Of a stretch of 64,000 bases of DNA, positions 1-7,456 are shown piece by piece. The stretch comes from Streptomyces sp. NBC_00239 (lineage in GTDB: Bacteria > Actinomycetota > Actinomycetes > Streptomycetales > Streptomycetaceae), in the NCBI RefSeq assembly GCF_036194065.1, contig NZ_CP108095.1, positions 6,386,001-6,450,000 of the forward strand. The letters are read 5' to 3'. The notes beneath the pieces were generated by a model, which did no database searches, was not told the origin of the DNA, and worked only from the letters and a program-made list of their open reading frames with translations. Each line of letters begins with the position of its first letter. The stretch's first letter is position 1. Made by a program: the position numbers and the translations under genes.

Positions 1-75
1 GGGGATTGCCCGCCAGGGCACCGGCGAGGCTGGGAGTTGCCGCGAGGGCACCGGCGGGGCCGGACGCGCCCGAGG
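1..75. repeat. GC-rich dispersed intergenic repeat fragments
   Basis: Short degenerate units of the type GCACCGGCGAGGCTGGGAG recur here. The same wording is found at about 2560-2640 and 62880-63010. It belongs to the intergenic repeat family that surrounds genes at both ends of the window. No coding signal is seen. Confidence 0.5.
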
Positions 76-1218
76 TCAGCCGGCGAGGAGGCGGCCGGTG
101 GTGAGGCCGCGGAGGGTGTGGGCGGCGGCGGCGAGCCAGGCGGCGACCAGGACCGCGAAGAGACCCACGGCCAGCCACTCGAAGGCGATCAGACCCGTGT
201 GCCGCGCCAGCCCCTCCGCTCCGGTCACACAGGTCCCGATGGGGAACGTGAACGCCCACCAGGTCATCGCGAAGCCCATGCCCGAGCGGGCGGCGCGGAC
301 CACCATGGCCACGGCCAGGGCCAGCCACAGCAGGGCGAAGCCGATGACGGGCACCCCGTAGACGACGGCGAAGGCGCTCAGGCCGTCCGCGTAGGGGCCG
401 GAGATGGCGGTGGGGGCCTGGTCGGCGAGCTGGTTGACGGCGGTCACCGACTGGCCCATGGGGCCCAGCACCAGGAACAGGGTGGGGGTCAGGGGCAGGG
501 GCAGGGGGCCGCTGACGACCAGCCGCCCGAAGATCAGGGGCAGCATCAGCAGGGTCGCCAGCAGGCTGATCCCGAACATCGCGTAGCAGGCGAGCAGCAT
601 CGCCTCGCGGGCCTGGCCGGCGGCCAGGTGGGGTATGAGCAGCGGGCCGAGCGCGGCCGAGACCATGGGCGCGACCACGGGCAGCAGCCACACGGGGGTC
701 GCCGAGGAGGCCTCCAGCTGGTGCCGGGTGACCATCAGGAAGGGGACGGTCACGGCGGCGGCCAGCCCGATCGCGGTGCCCGCGGTGAACAGCACGGTGT
801 CCACGGCGACCGCGGCGGTGGTGCCGATGAGGTCCTTGCCGACGATGAGGGTGCCGCCGCCGACGGCGAGCAGCGCCATGGCCAGGCAGCCGTAGAAGGG
901 GGCGACGGCGGGGTCCAGGAGGTGGGCGCGGGCCTGGTCGCGGTGGTGCAGCCAGTGGCCGGCGCGGGCCGTCAGCAGGACGGCGAGGGCGAGGGCGGAC
1001 AGCGCCCAGACGATCTGGCAGGCCACTCGCAGACCGGTGAACTGGAACGGGAGGGTGGCACCCGCGTTGGCGATGATCGCCGTGCCCATGACGGAGGCGT
1101 ACCAGTTGGGGCCGAGGTGGCGCAGCGCCGGGAAGCGGCGTACGGGATCGGGGGCGGGGGCGGTACGGGTGGTCCGGGGGGACCGGGTGCGGGGTTCGAG
1201 CTGTGCGAGGGGGGCCAT
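76..1218 (-). CDS. TDT-family (SLAC1/TehA-like) membrane transporter
   Basis: 380-residue polytopic membrane protein with about ten hydrophobic segments. After a charged, proline-rich N-terminus it enters a conserved stretch (NWYASVMGTAII, about residue 38) typical of the tellurite-resistance/dicarboxylate transporter (TDT) family, which includes TehA, Mae1 and SLAC1 anion channels. Family members export or import small anions such as dicarboxylates or sulfite; the substrate here cannot be read from sequence. The ATG at 1218 is chosen because upstream in-frame sequence runs across the divergent LysR gene and is only an antisense extension. It is transcribed divergently from the LysR regulator at 1289, so that regulator probably controls it. 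The stop lies inside repeat-rich sequence. Confidence 0.88.
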   Translation of the reverse strand: MAPLAQLEPRTRSPRTTRTAPAPDPVRRFPALRHLGPNWYASVMGTAIIANAGATLPFQFTGLRVACQIVWALSALALAVLLTARAGHWLHHRDQARAHLLDPAVAPFYGCLAMALLAVGGGTLIVGKDLIGTTAAVAVDTVLFTAGTAIGLAAAVTVPFLMVTRHQLEASSATPVWLLPVVAPMVSAALGPLLIPHLAAGQAREAMLLACYAMFGISLLATLLMLPLIFGRLVVSGPLPLPLTPTLFLVLGPMGQSVTAVNQLADQAPTAISGPYADGLSAFAVVYGVPVIGFALLWLALAVAMVVRAARSGMGFAMTWWAFTFPIGTCVTGAEGLARHTGLIAFEWLAVGLFAVLVAAWLAAAAHTLRGLTTGRLLAG

Positions 1219-1266
1219 GCACCCAGCCTCTGCCCGGCGGCGGCCGCCGAGTAGAGGTGATCTTCC

Positions 1267-1282
1267 TATGGCCCCATAAACT
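1267..1282 (+). promoter_or_regulatory. LysR operator-like palindrome and -10 of leaderless LysR gene
   Basis: TATGG-CC-CCATA is a perfect inverted repeat at 1267-1278 in the 70-bp divergent region between the TDT transporter and the LysR gene. TAAACT at 1277-1282 is a -10-like hexamer; a start seven bases downstream falls on the LysR ATG at 1289, which has no good Shine-Dalgarno. A leaderless, autoregulated LysR transcript is inferred. Confidence 0.45.
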
Positions 1283-1288
1283 GGACTT

Positions 1289-2215
1289 ATGAGCAGTATG
1301 GTGCCGGACCTTCCCCTCGCCCACCGGGTGCCCGACCTCGGCGCCCTGGAGCTGCTGCTGGCCGTGGCCCGCCTGGGCAGCCTCGGGGCGGCGGCCCGGC
1401 AGCTGGGCATCACCCAGCCGGCGGCGAGCAGCCGGATCCGCACGATGGAGGTACGGCTCGGGGTGGCGCTCGTCGACCGGTCGCCGCGGGGCTCCACCCT
1501 GACGGCGGAGGGCGCGCTGGTCACGGACTGGGCGCGGGCGGTCGTGGACGCGGCGGAGGCGTTCGACGCGGCGGCCCAGGCGCTGCGGGGGCGGCGGGAC
1601 TCGCGGCTGCGGGTCGCGGCGAGCATGACGATCGCCGAGTACCTGCTCCCGGGCTGGCTGGTGGCGCTGCGCGCCGAGCGGCCGGGAACCGCGGTGTCGC
1701 TGTACGCGGAGAACTCGGCGGCCGTCGCCGAACGGGTCCTCGCGCACGAGGCCGACCTCGGGTTCGTGGAGGGGCCGGCGGTGCCCGACGGGCTGGACTC
1801 GGCGGTGATCGCCCGCGACCGGTTGGTCGTGGCGGTGGCTCCCGGGCACCCGTGGGCGCGGCGGCGCGGCGAACTGCCGCCCGCGGAGCTGGCCGCGACC
1901 CCGCTGATCCTGCGCGAGCGGGGTTCGGGCACCCGGCAGGTGCTCGACGCGGCGCTGGCGGCGCACGGGGGGCTGGCCGCGCCGCTGATGGAACTGGCGT
2001 CGACGACCGCGGTGAAGGCGGCGGCGCTGAGGGGGGTGGGGCCGTGCGTGCTCAGTGAGCTGGCGCTTGTCGCCGAGCTGGCGGCTCGGCAGTTGGTGGC
2101 GGTGCCGGTGGCCGGGGCGTCGCTGGATCGGGCGCTGCGGGCCGTCTGGCCGGCCGCGGTCCGGCCCGCGGGCCCTGCCCGCGACCTCCTCTCCCTCACC
2201 CGCAGTCCCGCCTGA
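1289..2215 (+). CDS. LysR-family transcriptional regulator
   Basis: 308 residues, the normal LTTR length. The N-terminal winged helix-turn-helix is clear (LELLLAVARLGSLGAAARQL then GITQPAASSRIRTMEVRLG, about residues 16-60), followed by the periplasmic-binding-protein-like effector domain (residues about 95-300). It most likely controls the divergent TDT transporter: the intergenic region is only 70 bp and carries a TATGG-CC-CCATA palindrome. The effector is unknown but may be the transported anion. ATG 1289 is chosen over the ATG three codons later because a -10-like TAAACT sits seven bases upstream (leaderless start). The gene ends just before a repeat island. Confidence 0.93.
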   Translation: MSSMVPDLPLAHRVPDLGALELLLAVARLGSLGAAARQLGITQPAASSRIRTMEVRLGVALVDRSPRGSTLTAEGALVTDWARAVVDAAEAFDAAAQALRGRRDSRLRVAASMTIAEYLLPGWLVALRAERPGTAVSLYAENSAAVAERVLAHEADLGFVEGPAVPDGLDSAVIARDRLVVAVAPGHPWARRRGELPPAELAATPLILRERGSGTRQVLDAALAAHGGLAAPLMELASTTAVKAAALRGVGPCVLSELALVAELAARQLVAVPVAGASLDRALRAVWPAAVRPAGPARDLLSLTRSPA

Positions 2216-2652
2216 CCCCGCACCCCACCACCGCCCTCACGGCGCGCCCCGCCTGGCCGGCAACCTCCAGCCTCGCCGACGCGCTGGGCGCCCCCCCGCC
2301 GGCCTTGCCGGCGTTTGAGGCGGACCTCGGCCTGAGCGGGCCGATCCAGCCTTGCCGGGGCGCAACCCCCGGGCTTGTCGGTGCTGCGTGCGGGAAATTC
2401 AGCCTCGCCGGCGTTTGAGGCGCGGGGTTTGGGGCGGAGCCCCAAGACAACCCGGCTGGCGCCGGGCACCGGGCTCCGCCCGGGCCCGCTCCTCAAGCGC
2501 CGGAGGGGCTGGGGGGTGCGACGGGGTTGCCGGGCTCCGCCCGGACCCGCTCCTCAAGCGCCGGCGGGGCTGGAAGTTGCCGCCGAAGCGGGAGGTTGCC
2601 GCCGGGGCAGGAGGTTGCCCCGCGGGCAGCCGGCGGGGCTGACGGGCGTGGG
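2216..2652. repeat. Gene-free repeat island between lysR and puuD
   Basis: 437 bp with no credible gene. It is built of imperfect units around CCTCAAGCGCCGGNGGGGCTG and its complement, with internal hairpins such as GGGGCGGAGCCCC and GGGCTCCGCCCGGGC. The sub-block 2400-2511 matches 62749-62860 in reverse orientation with three differences over 112 bp. Units of this kind are common between Streptomyces genes. They may act as bidirectional terminators or structured mRNA 3' ends for the lysR and puuD transcripts that converge here; that role is inferred. Confidence 0.8.
2400..2511 (+). repeat. 112-bp dispersed repeat, copy A
   Basis: Read base by base against the reverse complement of 62749-62860, this block differs at three positions only. 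It contains two nested hairpins (CGGGGTTTGGGG...CCCC type and GGGCTCCGCCC). It is flanked on the right by a partial copy of a shorter, roughly 59-bp relative. Confidence 0.85.
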
Positions 2653-3354
2653 TCAGCCGACGGGGGTGGGGAGGCGGCAGGCGTTGATCAGGGAGCGCAT
2701 GACGCGGGTGTCCGCGCCCCGCTCCGGGTGCCACTGAACCCCCAGTACCCACTGCTCGCCGGGCAGCTCCACGGCCTCGACCGTGCCGTCGACGGCCCAC
2801 GCCGAGACGACGAGCCCGGCGCCGAGGCGGTCCACCGCCTGGTGGTGATAGGTGGGGACCTCGGTGTCCTCGGGGGCGAGGCCCCCGTAGCGGGTGCCCG
2901 CCACCGGCCGGACCGGGTGCATGCCCATCACGCCCGGCCCTGCCGCGTGGTCGTCGATGTGCTGGACGAGGGTGCCGCCGAGGGCGACGTTCAGCACCTG
3001 CATGCCACGGCAGACGCCCAGGACGGGCACGGTGCCGCCCGCCAGGGCGGCGCGTACCAGGGCCAGCTCCCACGCGTCGCGCTCGGGCGCCTCGGGTCCG
3101 GTGCGCGGGTCGCGGGCCGCTCCGTAGCGGGACGGATCCACGTCCGGGCCGCCCGCGACGACCAGGCCGTCCAGCCGGTCCAGCACCTCGGGCGCCACCT
3201 CGGGTTCGTCGGGCGGGAGCAGCACCGCGGTGCCGCCGGACGCCTGGACGAGCTCGTGGTACCCGGAGGGCGCGAGGGCCGCGGGGAGGTCCCAGGGCCC
3301 GTAGCGGGTGGACGCTTCCAGGTACGTGGTGATGCCGATGAGCGGCTTGGGCAC
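2653..3354 (-). CDS. puuD: Gamma-glutamyl hydrolase, PuuD-like class I glutamine amidotransferase (peptidase C26)
   Basis: 233 residues. The class I amidotransferase fold is clear, with the nucleophile elbow GVCRGMQ (Cys115) and the catalytic His-Glu in GVQWHPE near residue 212. PuuD in E. coli cleaves gamma-glutamyl-GABA to glutamate and GABA. Here the gene shares a locus with a GlnA4-like synthetase, an ethanolamine-type permease, an aldehyde dehydrogenase and an SDR, so the likely substrate is a gamma-glutamylated, oxidised amine such as gamma-glutamyl-glycine derived from ethanolamine (inferred). It lies on the same strand as the permease with a 214-bp gap that contains short tandem repeats. 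Confidence 0.9.
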   Translation of the reverse strand: MPKPLIGITTYLEASTRYGPWDLPAALAPSGYHELVQASGGTAVLLPPDEPEVAPEVLDRLDGLVVAGGPDVDPSRYGAARDPRTGPEAPERDAWELALVRAALAGGTVPVLGVCRGMQVLNVALGGTLVQHIDDHAAGPGVMGMHPVRPVAGTRYGGLAPEDTEVPTYHHQAVDRLGAGLVVSAWAVDGTVEAVELPGEQWVLGVQWHPERGADTRVMRSLINACRLPTPVG

Positions 3355-3427
3355 AGCGAGGACCTCCGACTGGACGTGATGACGGGCGGGCGGGGCGGGC
3401 GGGCGTGCGTGACGGGGGGACGGGACG

Positions 3428-3479
3428 GACGTGAGTGGCGGACGTGAGTGGCGGACGTGAGTGGCGGACGTGCGTGACG
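3428..3479. repeat. 13-bp tandem repeat between puuD and permease
   Basis: Three identical copies of GACGTGAGTGGCG start at 3428, 3441 and 3454, with a fourth diverged copy at 3467. Similar GACGGGCGGG-type wording surrounds them (3376-3545). The block sits in the 214-bp gap between the permease stop and the PuuD start, on the sense path of the two minus-strand genes. Confidence 0.8.
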
Positions 3480-3568
3480 GGGGGACGGGGCGGGCGGACG
3501 TGGGTGACGGGCGGGGGGATGGGCGGGCGGGGTGAGGCCGGGGGCTTGCCCCGCCCCGGGGCGCCGGC

Positions 3569-5068
3569 TCAGTCGCGGGTGAGTTCGGCTTCGGCTGCGG
3601 CCAGGGCGGCGAATTCCTCCTCGGGGGCCGAAGCCACCAGGCGGTGCCGACTGTAGAACGCGAAGTAGGCCAGGGCGACGGCGTACACGGCGACTGCGAT
3701 GAATGCCGCGTCCTTGTCCACCAGGAAGGTGGCGACGAGCGCCGACAGCGCCAGCACGAAGGCCGCCGAGGAGGTCGCGATGCCGCCGGGGGTGCGGTAC
3801 GGCCGGGCCAGGTCCGGTTCGCGCCGCCGCAGCACGATGTGCGAGAGCGCCATCAGGGCGTACGAGATCGTCGCGCCGAACACCGCGATGTTCAGCATGC
3901 GGGCGCCGTTGCCGGTGCCCGCGGCGAGCGCGAAGCCGAGCGCGCCGGGGATCAGCAGGCCCAGGTACGGGGCCTTGCGGCGGCTGGTCAGGGACAGGAA
4001 GCGGGGCAGGTAGCCGGCCCGGGAGAGGGCGAACAGCTGGCGGGAACCGGCGTAGATGAGCGAGAAGAAGGAGGCCACGAGCCCGGCCAGGCCCGCGTAG
4101 TTGACGAAGCGGCTGAGCGCGGTCGGGTCGCCGTCCCCTTCGAGGGCCACGACGAGCGGGTTGCCGGCGTCCTTGACGGCGTTCGCGCCCTGGGCGCCGG
4201 TCGCCGCGAGGAAGGTGACGACCGCGAGGAGCACCAGGATGCCCATGGAGATCGACAGCGCCTTCGGCATGGAGCGCACCGGGTCCTGGGCCTCCTCCGC
4301 GGCCAGCGGGACGCCCTCGACCCCGAGGAAGAACCACATGCCGAAGGGGAAGGCGGCCCAGATGCCGAGGACGCCGAAGGGCAGCCAGGAACTCGCGCCG
4401 GTGGCGGCCGTGTCGACGGGGATGTCGTCGAGGCCGGCCGCGCTGAACTCGGTGAAGGCGCCCACGGCGAAGATCAGCAGCGCGGCCACCGCTATGGCGG
4501 TGACGACGAGGCTGAAGCGCAGGGCCTCGCCGACGCCCCACAGGTGGATGCCGATGAACAGCGCGAAGCAGACCAGGTAGACCGGCCAGCTGCTGGTCAG
4601 GCCGAACAGGCCGAGGGACTCCACGTAGTCGCCGATGAAGATGACGATCGCGGCGGGGGCCAGGATGTACTCGATGAGGATCGCGGTGCCGGTCAGGAAG
4701 CCGCCCCAGGTGCCCAACGCGCGCCGGGCGAAGCCGTAGCCGCCGCCGGCCGTGGGCAGGATCGCCGACAGCTCGGCGAGGGAGAACACCAGACAGGCGT
4801 ACATGGCGCCCATCAGGGCGGTGGCGATGGCGAGGCCGCCGAAGCCGCCCTTGGCCAGGCCCAGGTTCCAGCCGGAGAAGTCGCCGGAGACGACGTACGC
4901 GACGCCGAGGCCGGTGAGCAGCAGCCAGCCCGCGCTGCCGCGGCGCAGGGTGCGGCGCTCCAGATAGGCCGCATCGGCTCCGGCGGCGGTGTCGGCTCCC
5001 GGCGGTGCTGCGGGTGCGGGCGGTGCGGATACGGGCACGGGTGCGGGGTTGTCTGCGTACTCGGCCAT
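3569..5068 (-). CDS. eat: APC-superfamily amino acid/amine permease, ethanolamine permease-like
   Basis: 499 residues: a proline/alanine-rich cytoplasmic N-terminus of about 35 residues, then about twelve membrane segments. The first conserved stretch (LLLTGLGVAYVVSGDFSGWN) and ILPTAGGGYGFARRALGTWG resemble ethanolamine permeases of the APC superfamily. It probably imports ethanolamine or a related amine for the GlnA4-like synthetase encoded across the divergent region. The ATG at 5068 is preceded by GAGG about nine bases upstream. A strong inverted repeat (5115-5140) lies about 50 bp upstream and shares the 8-mer CATACCTT with the gntR/glnA4 intergenic region, which suggests control by the GntR protein encoded next door. 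Substrate assignment rests mainly on context. Confidence 0.85.
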   Translation of the reverse strand: MAEYADNPAPVPVSAPPAPAAPPGADTAAGADAAYLERRTLRRGSAGWLLLTGLGVAYVVSGDFSGWNLGLAKGGFGGLAIATALMGAMYACLVFSLAELSAILPTAGGGYGFARRALGTWGGFLTGTAILIEYILAPAAIVIFIGDYVESLGLFGLTSSWPVYLVCFALFIGIHLWGVGEALRFSLVVTAIAVAALLIFAVGAFTEFSAAGLDDIPVDTAATGASSWLPFGVLGIWAAFPFGMWFFLGVEGVPLAAEEAQDPVRSMPKALSISMGILVLLAVVTFLAATGAQGANAVKDAGNPLVVALEGDGDPTALSRFVNYAGLAGLVASFFSLIYAGSRQLFALSRAGYLPRFLSLTSRRKAPYLGLLIPGALGFALAAGTGNGARMLNIAVFGATISYALMALSHIVLRRREPDLARPYRTPGGIATSSAAFVLALSALVATFLVDKDAAFIAVAVYAVALAYFAFYSRHRLVASAPEEEFAALAAAEAELTRD

Positions 5069-5114
5069 GTGCGCTCCTGCCTCGGGGGGCTTGCCCGGGG
5101 TGGACCGTACCCCG

Positions 5115-5140
5115 GCAAAGGTTTAGGCGCATACCTTTGC
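5115..5140. promoter_or_regulatory. Operator-like inverted repeat upstream of permease
   Basis: GCAAAGGT-N10-ACCTTTGC, perfect 8-bp arms, 47 bp upstream of the permease ATG. It includes CATACCTT (5130-5137), which recurs at 6034-6041 between the GntR regulator and glnA4. It is a candidate site for the FCD-type GntR regulator. Confidence 0.55.
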
Positions 5141-5250
5141 GGCAGGATCCGGCCATGCGCAAGACCCGCGCGTTAAACGGCGGTTACGGAATCCTCACGC
5201 CCGCCGCGCCCGCGGGTTCGCCCGCTGCCTCGGGGGCCGCCCCGCGCGGC

Positions 5251-5997
5251 TCACGCCAGGAAGCCGCGCAGCAGGGCCGCCGTGCCGCAGCAGTGCTCGC
5301 GCATCACCTCGCGGGCCGCCTCCGCGTCGCGTTCCAGCACCGCCTCGACCAGGACCTCGTGCTGCTGCTGGGAGTGTTCGAGGTTGCGCACCAGGAGCGG
5401 GATGCAGTCCAGCAGCTCGTTGACGGTCGCCCGGACGGCCGCGTACTGCGCGGTGAGGGTGGGGGATCCGGCCAGTTCGGCGAGGGTCAGGTGGAAGAGC
5501 GTGTCGAGCCGGCGGTAGTCGGACAGCGGCGCGTCGTGCGTGGCCCGCAGCGCCTCGCGCAGCCGCGCGGCGTCCTCCCCGGCCAGCCCCTGCGCGGCGC
5601 ACAGGCCGGCCGCGCCCACCTCCAGCACCTCCCGGAAGCGCAGGACGTCCTCGATGTCCACCCCGGCCACCCGGCGGCGCAGCTCGGCCTCGGCGCCGCC
5701 GGCCGGGGTGTCGGGGCGCGGCAGCACGAAGGTGCCGCCGTACCGGCCGCGGCGGCTCTCCAGTAGACCCTGGTCCTGGAGCACTTTCAGGACTTCGCGC
5801 AGGGTGACCCGGCTGATGCCCATCCGTTCGGCCAGCTCGCGCTCCGGCGGCAGCCGTTCGCCGCCGGGGACCAGGCCGAGCCGGACCACCTGCAGGATCT
5901 GCTCCAGCGCCTCCTCGAAACCGTTGCCCGCGCGCACCTGTCGCAGCACCGGGTTCAGCCGGTCCGTGCCCCCGTCGGCCGCCTTTTCGTTCACCAC
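5251..5997 (-). CDS. GntR-family (FadR/FCD subfamily) transcriptional regulator
   Basis: 248 residues from the preferred GTG at 5997. The N-terminal winged HTH covers about residues 25-75 (ERELAERMGISRVTLREVLK). The all-helical FCD ligand domain covers about residues 95-230. FCD-type GntR proteins usually repress catabolic operons until a small acid or amine-derived ligand binds. The GTG at 5997 has GAGGGGAA eight bases upstream; the in-frame ATG at 6036 lies inside a palindrome and lacks a ribosome site, so it is less likely. The gene is divergent from glnA4 and has an operator-like palindrome at 6033-6045, so control of glnA4, the permease and itself is expected (inferred). Confidence 0.92.
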   Translation of the reverse strand: MVNEKAADGGTDRLNPVLRQVRAGNGFEEALEQILQVVRLGLVPGGERLPPERELAERMGISRVTLREVLKVLQDQGLLESRRGRYGGTFVLPRPDTPAGGAEAELRRRVAGVDIEDVLRFREVLEVGAAGLCAAQGLAGEDAARLREALRATHDAPLSDYRRLDTLFHLTLAELAGSPTLTAQYAAVRATVNELLDCIPLLVRNLEHSQQQHEVLVEAVLERDAEAAREVMREHCCGTAALLRGFLA

Positions 5998-6032
5998 GTC
6001 GAATTCCCCTCTTCCCAAGCAATGGTTGTTCC

Positions 6033-6045
6033 CCATACCTTATGG
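6033..6045. promoter_or_regulatory. Palindrome CCATA-CCT-TATGG in the gntR/glnA4 divergent region
   Basis: Perfect 5-bp arms around a 3-bp spacer, midway between the GntR start (5997) and the glnA4 start (6075). It contains CATACCTT (6034-6041), identical to part of the inverted repeat upstream of the permease. It is a candidate operator. Confidence 0.5.
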
Positions 6046-6074
6046 CTTCTCGGCGCACCGAAGGAGAGAATCCC

Positions 6075-7448
6075 GTGGTAGACCGCACGCCGCCGCTCGG
6101 CATCGAGGAGCTCCGCTCCCTCGTGGCCGCCGGCGAGATCGACACAGTCGTCCTGGCCTTCCCCGACATGCAGGGGCGGCTCCAGGGCAAGCGGTTCGCC
6201 GCACCGTTCTTCCTCGACGACGTCCTCGCCCACGGCACCGAGGGCTGCAATTACCTGCTCGCCGTCGACGCGGAGATGAACACCGTCGACGGATACGAGA
6301 TGTCCTCCTGGGACCGGGGCTACGGCGACTTCGCCATGCACCCCGACCTGTCCACGCTCCGCCGCGTCCCCTGGAACGCCGGCACCGCGATGATCATGGC
6401 GGACCTCGCCTGGCACGACGGCACCCCCGTCGTCGCCGCGCCCCGCCAGATCCTGCGCCGCCAGCTGGACCGCCTCGCCGAGCACGGCTGGAGCGCCCAG
6501 GTCGGCACGGAGCTGGAGTTCATCGTCTTCAAGGACACCTACGAACAGGCCTGGGACGCCAATTACCGCGGCCTGACCCCGGCCAACCAGTACAACAACG
6601 ACTACTCGGTGCTCGGCACCGGCCGGGTAGAGCCGCTGCTGCGCCGGGTCCGCAACGAGATGGCGGCCGCCGGCCTGACGGTGGAGTCGGCCAAGGGTGA
6701 GTGCAACCTCGGCCAGCACGAGATCGTGTTCCGCTACGACGAGGCACTCGTCACCTGCGACCAGCACTCCGTCTACAAGACCGGGGCCAAGGAGATCGCC
6801 TCCCAGGAGGGCATGTCGCTCACCTTCATGGCCAAGTACGACGAGCGCGAGGGCAACTCCTGCCACATCCACCTCTCGCTCGCCGACGCCGACGGCCGCA
6901 ACGTCATGGCGGGCGACGGCAGCGGCCTGCCGCACGACATGTCACCGGTCATGCAGCACTTCCTCGCCGGACAGCTCGCCGCCCTGCGGGACTTCTCCCT
7001 TCTCTACGCCCCGAACATCAACTCGTACAAGCGTTTCCGGCCGGGATCGTTCGCGCCCACCGCCGTCGCCTGGGGCGCGGACAACCGGACCTGCGCCCTG
7101 CGCGTGGTCGGCCACGGCCGCTCGATGCGCTTCGAGAACCGGCTCCCCGGCGGCGACGTCAACCCGTACCTGGCCGTCGCCGGACTGGTCGCCGCCGGTC
7201 TGTACGGCATCGAGAACCGGCTGGAACTGCCCCCCGCCTGTACCGGCAACGCCTACACCGCCGACTACGAGCACGTACCCGGCAGCCTGCGCGAGGCCGC
7301 CGAACTGTGGGAGAACAGCGCCATCGCCAAGGCCGCGTTCGGCCCCGAAGTGGTGGCCCACTACCGCAACATGGCCCGCGTCGAGCTCGACGCCTACGAC
7401 TCCGCGGTGACCGACTGGGAACTGCGCCGCTCCTTCGAACGCATGTGA
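6075..7448 (+). CDS. glnA4: Glutamine synthetase-like gamma-glutamyl-amine ligase (GlnA4 type)
   Basis: 457 residues, type I GS fold: N-terminal beta-grasp (FPDMQGRLQGKRF, about 25-40) and the catalytic domain with ATP/metal motifs (GTELEFIVF, SAKGECNLGQHEIVF, NSCHIHLSL, SYKRFRPGSFAPTAVAWG). The canonical adenylylation-loop tyrosine motif of true GlnA is not seen. S. coelicolor GlnA4 (SCO1613) has been reported as a gamma-glutamylethanolamide synthetase, and the neighbours here (permease, PuuD, ALDH, SDR, GntR) match that locus. The predicted reaction is ATP + glutamate + ethanolamine giving gamma-glutamylethanolamide. The GTG at 6075 has AGGAG ten bases upstream; the in-frame ATG at 6042 falls in a palindrome. 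It ends nine bases before the ALDH gene. Confidence 0.92.
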   Translation: MVDRTPPLGIEELRSLVAAGEIDTVVLAFPDMQGRLQGKRFAAPFFLDDVLAHGTEGCNYLLAVDAEMNTVDGYEMSSWDRGYGDFAMHPDLSTLRRVPWNAGTAMIMADLAWHDGTPVVAAPRQILRRQLDRLAEHGWSAQVGTELEFIVFKDTYEQAWDANYRGLTPANQYNNDYSVLGTGRVEPLLRRVRNEMAAAGLTVESAKGECNLGQHEIVFRYDEALVTCDQHSVYKTGAKEIASQEGMSLTFMAKYDEREGNSCHIHLSLADADGRNVMAGDGSGLPHDMSPVMQHFLAGQLAALRDFSLLYAPNINSYKRFRPGSFAPTAVAWGADNRTCALRVVGHGRSMRFENRLPGGDVNPYLAVAGLVAAGLYGIENRLELPPACTGNAYTADYEHVPGSLREAAELWENSAIAKAAFGPEVVAHYRNMARVELDAYDSAVTDWELRRSFERM

Positions 7449-7456
7449 GGCACCAC

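Noticed and set aside
1219..2496. N-terminal extension of the TDT transporter frame
   Set aside because: The upstream part is antisense to the LysR gene and repeat-derived; the family fold starts after the ATG at 1218.
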